Shown here piece by piece: positions 1 through 6,883 of a stretch of DNA of 64,000 nt. The DNA comes from Stanieria cyanosphaera PCC 7437. Lineage in GTDB: Bacteria; Cyanobacteriota; Cyanobacteriia; Cyanobacteriales; Xenococcaceae. The translations under genes and the position numbers were made by a program. Numbering within the stretch: position 1 is the first letter of the stretch; every line of letters starts with the position of its first letter. The stretch lies in NCBI RefSeq assembly GCF_000317575.1, contig NC_019748.1, positions 62,001 through 126,000 of the forward strand, read 5' to 3'. Below the pieces are notes generated by a model. The model worked only from the letters and a program-made list of their open reading frames with translations, was not told the DNA's origin and ran no database searches.

Positions 1-1109
1 ATGAAGAAAATTATTTTTTTAAATTATCTCAATATCAAACTCAACTAGAAACTTTATACGCTCAAAACCTTGATTTTATCCAACCAGAAAGTCGTCGTAA
101 CGAAGTACTAAATTTTGTGAGCCAGGGATTGAAAGATTTTTCCATTTCCCGTGTTAATTTAGATTGGGGTTTTCCCTTACCCAGCGATCCCAACCATACA
201 ATTTATGTGTGGTTTGATGCTTTGTTGGGTTATGTTACTGCCTTATTAGAGCCAGAACAAGAACCTACTTTAGCGAACGCTTTATCTCAATGGTGGCCCA
301 TTAACCTGCATCTAATTGGTAAAGATATTTTGCGTTTTCATGCAGTTTATTGGCCCGCAATGTTGATGTCTGCCGAATTACCCTTACCAAAGCGAATCTT
401 CGGTCATGGTTTTCTCACCAAAGACGGCAAAAAAATGAGTAAAACTCTTGGCAATACGGTCGATCCCTTTGCCTTAGTCAATAAATATAGTTCAGATGCT
501 GTTCGTTATTACTTTTTAAAAGGAATTGATTTTGGTAAAGATGGGGATTTTAATGAAACTCGGTTTGTAGAACTGCTTAATGCTGATTTAGCCGATAATT
601 TGGGTAACTTGCTCAATCGTACTTTGGGTATGTTGAAAAAATACTGCCAAAGTAATGGTCCTCAACTTACCGAAGCTGACTTAGATTTAGAACATCCCTT
701 AAAAAAAATTGGTACGGGTTTAAGCGATCGCGTTTTTCAAGCCTATGAAGCCTTGCAGTTTAGTCAAGCTTGTGAAGAAATCTTTAATTTAATTAGAGCA
801 AGTAACAAACATATTGATGAATCTGCACCTTGGAGTTTATACAAACAAGGTAAACAAAAAGAAGTGGAACAGATCTTGTATGCTGTTCTAGAATCAGTTA
901 GACTATCAGCTTATTTATTATCCCCAATTATTCCCAATCTTAGTAACGATATTTATCAACAATTAGGATTTTCTTTTGATTTCAATCATAAAACACACAA
1001 TTTAGCGGATGACATTTTAATACACCATTCTCAGTGGGGAAAGCTTACTGCTAATCAAAATTTAAGTAAAGCTCGTCCTATTTTTTCCAAACTAGAATTA
1101 CCTTCATAA
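1..1109 (+). CDS. metG: methionine--tRNA ligase, 5' end outside window
   Basis: Class I aminoacyl-tRNA synthetase that charges tRNA(Met) in the cytoplasm. The reading frame is already open at base 3 and has no start in the window, so about 368 C-terminal residues are present; the first GTG in frame (117) is internal. Visible are the catalytic-domain stretch with YVWFDALLGY, the KMSKS loop in the form KKMSKTLGN near base 430, and the helical anticodon-binding domain. The protein ends soon after that domain, so it lacks the C-terminal Trbp111-like tRNA-binding domain that some bacterial MetG carry. The HIGH motif lies upstream of the window. Identification is firm. Confidence 0.95.
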   Translation, partial: EENYFFKLSQYQTQLETLYAQNLDFIQPESRRNEVLNFVSQGLKDFSISRVNLDWGFPLPSDPNHTIYVWFDALLGYVTALLEPEQEPTLANALSQWWPINLHLIGKDILRFHAVYWPAMLMSAELPLPKRIFGHGFLTKDGKKMSKTLGNTVDPFALVNKYSSDAVRYYFLKGIDFGKDGDFNETRFVELLNADLADNLGNLLNRTLGMLKKYCQSNGPQLTEADLDLEHPLKKIGTGLSDRVFQAYEALQFSQACEEIFNLIRASNKHIDESAPWSLYKQGKQKEVEQILYAVLESVRLSAYLLSPIIPNLSNDIYQQLGFSFDFNHKTHNLADDILIHHSQWGKLTANQNLSKARPIFSKLELPS

Positions 1110-1110
1110 A

Positions 1111-1134
1111 ATTGATTGTAACCAACCAATCAAT
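1111..1134. terminator. weak hairpin downstream of metG
   Basis: An 8-base inverted repeat, ATTGATTG at 1111-1118 and CAATCAAT at 1127-1134, starts two bases after the metG stop. There is no T-run after it, so it may be an mRNA 3'-end stabiliser or a weak terminator. Confidence 0.35.
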
Positions 1135-1211
1135 TCAACAAAACTTGGTGAGCAAGGGGGGTAATTCAACTAATAAAATAACTTTTTTCTTAACAAAGAG
1201 GCATTAAAAAA

Positions 1212-1820
1212 ATGTTAGATAATTTCGAGAGCGACCCAATTTTTACCCCGGAACAAATCTTAGAAAATCGGGGTCGCGTTGCCATCTTTATTGATGGTTC
1301 AAATCTATTTTATGCAGCACTACAGTTAGGTATTGAGATTGATTACAGTAAATTACTCTTTCGTTTAACGGGAGGTTCTAGGTTATTACGCTCTTTTTTC
1401 TATACAGGTGTAGATCGAACTAATGAAAAGCAACAGGGGTTTTTACTCTGGATGCGTCGCAATGGTTATCGAGTTATTGCTAAAGACTTAGTTCAACTCC
1501 CCGATGGCTCAAAAAAAGCTAATTTAGATGTAGAAATTGCAGTCGATATGATGGCATTAGTAGGATCGTATGACACCGCAATTTTAGTTAGTGGGGATGG
1601 GGATCTAGCCTATGCCGTCGATGCGGTTAGTTATCGAGGTGCTAGAGTAGAAGTAGTTAGTTTACGCTCAATGACTAGCGATAGTTTAATTAATGTTGCC
1701 GATCGCTATATAGATCTAGATCAAATTAAAGAAGATATTCAAAAAAATACGAAACTTCATGAACCATTACGCAGTTTTTCTGGCTTTAGTCTCTTAGATG
1801 AGGAAAAATCCGCTCAATAA
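1212..1820 (+). CDS. LabA-like NYN domain protein
   Basis: A 202-residue protein of the NYN/LabA (DUF88) family, which has a PIN-like nuclease fold. The acidic pocket is visible: an Asp in IFIDGSNLFYA near residue 28, DVEIAVDMM near 105 and SGDGDLAYAVDAV near 127. Cyanobacterial LabA acts in circadian negative feedback, and other members are putative RNases; which applies here cannot be told. The ATG has a purine-rich stretch (AAAGAGG) about 11 bases upstream. The end overlaps the lptC start by 23 bases, so the two are probably cotranscribed and translationally coupled. No frame damage is seen. Confidence 0.85.
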   Translation: MLDNFESDPIFTPEQILENRGRVAIFIDGSNLFYAALQLGIEIDYSKLLFRLTGGSRLLRSFFYTGVDRTNEKQQGFLLWMRRNGYRVIAKDLVQLPDGSKKANLDVEIAVDMMALVGSYDTAILVSGDGDLAYAVDAVSYRGARVEVVSLRSMTSDSLINVADRYIDLDQIKEDIQKNTKLHEPLRSFSGFSLLDEEKSAQ

Positions 1821-3033
1821 TCAGCAATTGCTCGGGGGAAAAACTTTTCGTCTGGGTTTTTGGCTCGTTGGTATTTTGTTATTTAATCTGACTGGTTGTC
1901 AACACGTTGATTGGACAAGGCAAGGTAACCTCCCTGTCCCCCAACGTCAAACACAATCTCCTTCAGCAACCCAGCCACAAGTCGAACCAAAATCCCCCGT
2001 TTCTGCTCGTTCTGATACTCGTCTAGTTTTAAATAATGCCGTCTTGGAACAATCTAATGTTGAAGGTGGTACTTTATGGAAACTTAAAGCAGTCAATACT
2101 GTTTATAGTGACGATCAAAAAATTGCTTATTTAGACCAAGTAACTGGGAATTTACTGCAAAATGACCAGCTTATTTTGCAATTGAGTGGTAAAAAAGCGG
2201 AAGTCCGGGATAATGGCACAATTATTTTTCTCAGAGATCAAGTAATTGTTACAGATCCTCGCAATGGTGCAATTCTCAGAAGTGATGAGATTGAATGGCG
2301 ACCAAAAGAAAATCTTTTGATTGTGCGTCAAAATTTAACTGGAACTCATCCTCAGTTATCTATTACGGCGAAAGAAGGTAGATACTATACCGATACTTCG
2401 ACTTTGGCATTGCAAGGAAATATAGTTGCAACCAGTCAAAAACCCTCTTTACAGTTAAAAACTGAGCAGCTTCAGTGGCAAATTCCTCAGCAAAAAATCA
2501 AAAGCGATCGCAATTTAGAGCTTGTTCGTTATCAGGGAGAAAGCGTAACTGATCGGTTGGTTGCAGACAAAGGGGAAGTAGATTTAGCCAAAAATACGGT
2601 TACTTTGCATAATAATATTGAATTAGTTTCTCTTCAACCCCAATTACAAATTGCGACCAATAGTATTAGCTGGAACTATCAAACTCGAATTGTTAATACA
2701 TCTCAACCAATTCAAATTCTTGAACGTCAAGATCAATTAACTGTGACGGGAAATCAAGGAGAAATTGATCTACAACAGCAAGTTGCTCGTTTAGATAACG
2801 GTGTCAAAGGAATTAATCCTAGTAAGCGATCTGAGTTGTATGCTCGTCAATTAATCTGGAATATTGCTACAGAAACAGTTGAAGCCGTAGGCAATGTTAT
2901 TTATGAACAAGCTGACCCTCAAATTAATTTAACAGGAGATCGAGCAGTTGGAAAACTAACAGAAAATAAAATAATTGTTAGTAGCGATAATCAAGACAAT
3001 AAACAAGTAACTTCAGTTATAAGCGATCGCTAA
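1798..3033 (+). CDS. lptC: LPS export protein LptC-like lipoprotein
   Basis: A 411-residue protein with an N-terminal signal segment ending in the lipobox LTGC near residue 33, so a membrane-anchored periplasmic protein. The rest is beta-strand-rich and repetitive, with phrases such as NAVLEQSNVEGGTLWKLKA and KAEVRDNGTIIFL that fit the LptC/OstA-like fold. The LptC family bridges the LptBFG transporter and the LptA bridge in lipopolysaccharide export; cyanobacterial members are roughly twice the length of the E. coli protein, as here. No other lpt gene is nearby. The start lies inside the preceding NYN gene and has no clear ribosome site, which suggests coupled translation. Confidence 0.8.
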   Translation: MRKNPLNNQQLLGGKTFRLGFWLVGILLFNLTGCQHVDWTRQGNLPVPQRQTQSPSATQPQVEPKSPVSARSDTRLVLNNAVLEQSNVEGGTLWKLKAVNTVYSDDQKIAYLDQVTGNLLQNDQLILQLSGKKAEVRDNGTIIFLRDQVIVTDPRNGAILRSDEIEWRPKENLLIVRQNLTGTHPQLSITAKEGRYYTDTSTLALQGNIVATSQKPSLQLKTEQLQWQIPQQKIKSDRNLELVRYQGESVTDRLVADKGEVDLAKNTVTLHNNIELVSLQPQLQIATNSISWNYQTRIVNTSQPIQILERQDQLTVTGNQGEIDLQQQVARLDNGVKGINPSKRSELYARQLIWNIATETVEAVGNVIYEQADPQINLTGDRAVGKLTENKIIVSSDNQDNKQVTSVISDR

Positions 3034-3066
3034 TATTTTGATTAATTGATCTAGCAACAAAAAAAC

Positions 3067-3085
3067 GAGGTCTTGTTTGTACCTC
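3067..3085. terminator. short hairpin between convergent genes
   Basis: GAGGT at 3067-3071 pairs with ACCTC at 3081-3085 in the gap between lptC (+) and the DUF2973 gene (-). An A-run precedes it on the plus strand, so it reads best as a minus-strand terminator. It is a weak call because the stem is only five pairs. Confidence 0.3.
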
Positions 3086-3162
3086 ATCAAGCGTAAAAAT
3101 TGCTACAGCATTTCTATTTAAGTTGAAAAAATCGAACAGAAATGCTTTTTGAATTTTGTAAT

Positions 3163-3492
3163 TTATTCTTCCAAATCAGATTTATTAGGAGAAGAATTAT
3201 AAATTGAATCTAGTTGCTGACGAGCATCTTCTACTGAGACAGAACGCATAACTAATAAAGGTTCATTAATAATCTTACCTTGTGCGTCTAACAATTCTGG
3301 ATGAAGTGGCTTTTTAGCAACTTGATTGGTTTTGGTTTGACCTTTACTTTGAGAGTTTTGAGCCGAAACATTATTAGGATACAGTCTTTGACTTTCTGAA
3401 CTCAAATTAATTAAACTACGAATTAGATTAGCAATTGCCAAAAAAGCTACAATTGTAAAAGCAAAAATGTATATTAGCTGTAACATAAACAT
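3163..3492 (-). CDS. DUF2973 family membrane protein
   Basis: A 109-residue protein with one N-terminal membrane segment (residues about 3-27), a polar linker and a conserved-looking tail containing HPELLDAQGKIINEPLLV. This pattern matches DUF2973, a family confined to cyanobacteria with no known function. It lies 63 bases downstream of the DUF2605 gene on the same strand; the two families are usual neighbours in cyanobacteria, so an operon is likely. The function is unknown. Confidence 0.8.
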   Translation of the reverse strand: MFMLQLIYIFAFTIVAFLAIANLIRSLINLSSESQRLYPNNVSAQNSQSKGQTKTNQVAKKPLHPELLDAQGKIINEPLLVMRSVSVEDARQQLDSIYNSSPNKSDLEE

Positions 3493-3555
3493 TTTCCCCC
3501 AAAAATAACAAAAATTACCCTACTTTTTAACTACGTTTTTTATCTAAATTGATAA

Positions 3556-3873
3556 TTAAGATTGAGAATCTTGAGCTTTAAGTTCGCGCCATCTTCTCGC
3601 TACATCCCAACATTGAGCCACTAAATGATGCCACGGAACGAGCATCCGAGACTCGATTCCAGCTTGACCGTCAGTAGCTTTAAATAACATTTGGGCAGTA
3701 CTAACCTCTTGTTGACTTTTTTTGACTTGTTCTAGTAATTGAGCTTGTTCCTCAACTGTAAAAAAAGATAATCTTTCTGATTCTAATAAAGAACGCGATC
3801 GCGAAAACCAATATTGAAAATCTTCTAGAAGAGGTTCGAGAACTGTTTTAAGCAATTCTTGTTCTGAAGACAT
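3556..3873 (-). CDS. DUF2605 family protein
   Basis: A small soluble, mostly helical protein of 105 residues with the stretch PLLEDFQYWFSRSRSLLE near the N-terminus and a Trp-rich C-terminal half (PWHHLVAQCWDVARRWRELK). It matches the cyanobacterial DUF2605 family, whose function is unknown. It is the first gene of a likely two-gene unit with the DUF2973 membrane protein downstream, so the two may act together at the membrane; that is inference only. Confidence 0.8.
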   Translation of the reverse strand: MSSEQELLKTVLEPLLEDFQYWFSRSRSLLESERLSFFTVEEQAQLLEQVKKSQQEVSTAQMLFKATDGQAGIESRMLVPWHHLVAQCWDVARRWRELKAQDSQS

Positions 3874-4046
3874 AAATTTTAAAATAGCTTGTTATCTCAC
3901 TACATATATTAGCGTTTTTTACATATCTTAATAGAATCTCTGATGATTTTAATTATTAAGTTCACAATTCAAAGACTTAGTAACACCAGTATCATAGAAA
4001 GAAACAAGACTTATAGCTGTTAGTAAAATCAAAAGAGTTAATTTGC

Positions 4047-5870
4047 ATGGTTAAACAGCCGATGCCCACCGCAGAAGAATCAAATTTCATTAGATTACCG
4101 CGCACAAGTGAATCAGAAAATCTCAAGAAAATCCGCCACACAACCTCCCACATCATGGCAATGGCGGTGCAGAAGCTGTTTCCGAAAACACAAGTAACCA
4201 TTGGTCCTTGGACAGAAAATGGCTTTTATTACGACTTTGATAGTCCTGAACCTTTTACCGATAAAGATTTAAAAGCAATTAAGAAAGAGATGATCAAGAT
4301 CATCAATCAAAAATTGCCTGTCATTCGGGAAGAAGTCAGTCGAGAAGAAGCTAAACAGCGTATTGAAAAGTTAAACGAACCTTATAAACTAGAAATACTT
4401 GAGGGAATTCAAGAACCGATTACACTTTACCATTTGGGTGAGAGATGGTGGGATTTGTGTGCTGGCCCTCATGTGGAAAGTACCGCAGATATTAATCCCA
4501 AAGCCATTGACTTAGAAAGTGTAGCTGGTGCTTATTGGCGTGGAGATGAAACTAAAGCCCAACTACAACGGATCTATGGTACAGCTTGGGAAACTCCCGA
4601 ACAGTTAGCCGAATATAAACGTCGTAAAGAAGAAGCCTTAAGAAGAGATCATCGTAAGTTAGGTAAGGAATTAGGACTATTTATTTTTGCCGATCCTGTT
4701 GGTCCTGGTTTACCTTTATGGACTCCCAAAGGAACAATCTTGCGATCGCAGTTGGAAGATTTTCTCAAACAAGAACAGATCAAACGTGGTTATCTTCCTG
4801 TTGTAACACCGCATATTGCCAGAATCGATTTATTTAAAACTTCAGGACACTGGCAAAAATACAAAGAAGATATGTTCCCGATGATGGCAGAAGATGAGGA
4901 AGCAGCCAAGCTAGAACAGGGATTTGTCCTCAAACCAATGAACTGTCCTTTTCACATCCAAATTTATAAAAGTCAGTTGCGTTCTTATCGGGAATTACCC
5001 ATCAGATTAGCTGAGTTTGGAACTGTTTATCGTTATGAACAATCAGGAGAATTAGGCGGTTTAACTAGGGTGAGAGGTTTTACTGTCGATGATTCTCATT
5101 TGTTTGTCACTCCTGAACAATTAGATGATGAATTCCTTAAAGTAGTAGATTTAATTCTGGCTGTCTTCAAGAGTTTACAACTGAAGAACTTTAAAGCACG
5201 TCTTAGTTTCCGTGATCCTGAATCAGATAAATATATCGGTTCGGATGAAGTTTGGTCAAAAGCCGAAGGCGCAATTCGTCGTGCAGTACAAACCTTGGAG
5301 ATGGATTATTTTGAAGCACCAGGAGAAGCTGCTTTTTATGGCCCAAAACTAGACTTTATTTTTGAAGATGTTTTAGAACGGGAATGGCAGTTAGGAACAG
5401 TACAGGTAGATTATAATCTTCCAGAACGCTTTGATTTAGAATACATTGCGGAAGATGGCTCTCGTAAACGCCCAGTCATGATTCACCGCGCACCTTTTGG
5501 TTCTTTAGAAAGGTTGATTGGTATTTTGATTGAAGAATATGCAGGAGACTTTCCTTTGTGGTTAGCACCTACTCAAATTCGTTTACTACCTGTAAACGAT
5601 AGTCACATGGATTTCGTACAGGAAATAACAACTAAGATGCTAGCAGCAGGAATTAGGGCAGAAGCGGATACCAGTAGGGAACGCCTCGGTAAAATGATCC
5701 GTAACGCCGAAACTCAAAAAATTCCTGTAATGGCAGTAGTTGGAGACAAAGAACTTGAAGGAAACGCTTTAAATATACGTACTCGTGTTTCGGGAGAATT
5801 AGGAGCAATTCCTGTGGCAGAAGTAATCAATAAGTTAACTGATGCTATCTCTTCTCACAGTAATTTGTAG
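4047..5870 (+). CDS. thrS: threonine--tRNA ligase
   Basis: Class II synthetase that charges tRNA(Thr), 607 residues. The order is the N2 editing domain (TTSHIMAMAVQ near residue 33 and CAGPHVES near 140), the catalytic core with zinc ligands in MNCPFHIQIYK and motif 2 in YRYEQSGELGGLTRVRGF, motif 3 in HRAPFGSLERL, and the C-terminal anticodon-binding domain. The N-terminal TGS domain of the long bacterial form is absent, which is usual for cyanobacterial ThrS of about 600 residues. The ATG at 4047 fits homologue length. The gene stands alone and is followed by a good terminator. Confidence 0.96.
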   Translation: MVKQPMPTAEESNFIRLPRTSESENLKKIRHTTSHIMAMAVQKLFPKTQVTIGPWTENGFYYDFDSPEPFTDKDLKAIKKEMIKIINQKLPVIREEVSREEAKQRIEKLNEPYKLEILEGIQEPITLYHLGERWWDLCAGPHVESTADINPKAIDLESVAGAYWRGDETKAQLQRIYGTAWETPEQLAEYKRRKEEALRRDHRKLGKELGLFIFADPVGPGLPLWTPKGTILRSQLEDFLKQEQIKRGYLPVVTPHIARIDLFKTSGHWQKYKEDMFPMMAEDEEAAKLEQGFVLKPMNCPFHIQIYKSQLRSYRELPIRLAEFGTVYRYEQSGELGGLTRVRGFTVDDSHLFVTPEQLDDEFLKVVDLILAVFKSLQLKNFKARLSFRDPESDKYIGSDEVWSKAEGAIRRAVQTLEMDYFEAPGEAAFYGPKLDFIFEDVLEREWQLGTVQVDYNLPERFDLEYIAEDGSRKRPVMIHRAPFGSLERLIGILIEEYAGDFPLWLAPTQIRLLPVNDSHMDFVQEITTKMLAAGIRAEADTSRERLGKMIRNAETQKIPVMAVVGDKELEGNALNIRTRVSGELGAIPVAEVINKLTDAISSHSNL

Positions 5871-5893
5871 TTCTTACCTCGATTTTAATGATT

Positions 5894-5932
5894 AACCCGT
5901 CCTGTTGATTTGAAAATCTGGATGGGTTTTTT
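5894..5932 (+). terminator. Rho-independent terminator of thrS
   Basis: AACCCGTCC (5894-5902) pairs with GGATGGGTT (5920-5928), with one G-T pair, followed by a run of six T. It starts 24 bases after the thrS stop. The rest of the 5871-6201 gap holds one GCGATCGC site and the operator-like repeat of the next gene pair; nothing else is seen. Confidence 0.8.
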
Positions 5933-6164
5933 GATTAATTTGGCACAACTCTTAATCTCATGTACGAATACGCATTTTTCAATTGGGTAGACCACGTTAA
6001 TTTTTTAAGGCAATAGGGAATAGTTTGGTTTAATTAATCTTGTAGTCTATTCACCTGAAAATCGCTGTAAGTATTTATAAGTCTGTTGCGATCGCAAAAA
6101 TATTAAGTACATAGGCAGAATTATCTGTATATTACAATCAGATTCAGCCAAAAATCGCAAAAAG

Positions 6165-6188
6165 TGTCATATTCTAAATATAATGACA
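6165..6188. promoter_or_regulatory. inverted repeat, likely vapBC operator
   Basis: TGTCAT (6165-6170) and ATGACA (6183-6188) form an inverted repeat with an AT-rich centre ending 13 bases before the antitoxin ATG. AbrB-type antitoxins of VapBC pairs commonly bind such repeats in their own promoters, so autoregulation is inferred. Confidence 0.5.
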
Positions 6189-6201
6189 TTTTATAAAATA
6201 A

Positions 6202-6438
6202 ATGACACAAACTATTACTAAAGTCAATAAACAAGGACGGATTGTCATCCCGATTGAATTACGCCAGCAATTAGGGCTGGTAGCAGGATCGAAACTCATT
6301 GCAAGGCTAGAAGGAAATCGAATTATTTTAGAAAAACCCGATGATGTCTTTCAACGTCTGCGCTCAACCTTCAATTCGTCAGATTCGATAGTAGAAGAGT
6401 TAATTGCAGAGCGAAGGGCTGAGACTGCTAATGAGTAG
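6202..6438 (+). CDS. vapB: AbrB/SpoVT-type antitoxin (VapB-like)
   Basis: A 78-residue protein whose N-terminal half is a swapped-hairpin AbrB DNA-binding domain (TKVNKQGRIVIPIELRQQLG). The C-terminal tail is the expected toxin-binding region. The downstream PIN-domain gene starts eight bases before this stop, which is the usual coupling of a VapBC toxin-antitoxin pair. An inverted repeat sits just upstream of the start. The ATG lacks a clear ribosome site. The call is firm for the family; activity as an antitoxin is inferred from context. Confidence 0.85.
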   Translation: MTQTITKVNKQGRIVIPIELRQQLGLVAGSKLIARLEGNRIILEKPDDVFQRLRSTFNSSDSIVEELIAERRAETANE

Positions 6439-6811
6439 TTGCTTTGTTCTTGATGCCTCAGCGATTTTAGCACTGCTTAACAATGAGTCAGGGGCAGATC
6501 GAGTTCAGTTCGTTTTGGAAGAAGCAACTTGTTTCATGTCAGTTGTTAATTGGTCAGAAGTTGCCCGAAAATTAGTAAGTAAAGGGCAAGCAGTCAAACC
6601 AGTAGCTGAAAGTTTGCAGGCTGTTGGGTTAGAGTTCAAAAGTTTTGATTACAGTTTAGCTGTGGCAACGGCTCAAATTGAAGCTCCACCGCTTTCGTTA
6701 GGAGACAGAGCGTGTTTATCTTTAGCTGCTAAGTTGGGAGCAATAGCATTAAGCGCAGATCAAATTTGGTTGACTTTTAACACTGGCATGACTGTCGAGT
6801 TAATTCGCTAA
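6431..6811 (+). CDS. vapC: PIN-domain toxin (VapC-like)
   Basis: A 126-residue PIN-domain protein and likely Mg-dependent RNase. The first acidic residue lies in FVLDASAILALLNNE, the middle one in NWSEVARKLVSKG, and the later ones in LSLGDRACLSLAAKLG. The last canonical Asp region reads ALSADQIWLTF. The ATG at 6431 overlaps the antitoxin stop and gives the standard VapC N-terminus; a longer in-frame reading from 6404 adds residues that do not fit the family. The pair is probably a bicistronic type II toxin-antitoxin module. Confidence 0.85.
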   Translation: MSSCFVLDASAILALLNNESGADRVQFVLEEATCFMSVVNWSEVARKLVSKGQAVKPVAESLQAVGLEFKSFDYSLAVATAQIEAPPLSLGDRACLSLAAKLGAIALSADQIWLTFNTGMTVELIR

Positions 6812-6883
6812 ATTGAGTAAAGCGATCGCTTTCTAGATCATGTTCTATTGAATAGTTATGTTAAATTATTTAAAATTTAAACT

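Noticed and set aside
3992-4201. Minus-strand ORF across the thrS start
   Set aside because: It overlaps the conserved thrS N-terminus, has no ribosome site and no family resemblance.
6404-6430. Upstream extension of the PIN toxin frame
   Set aside because: The ATG at 6431 matches the family start and overlaps the antitoxin stop in the usual way; the extension adds nine non-family residues.
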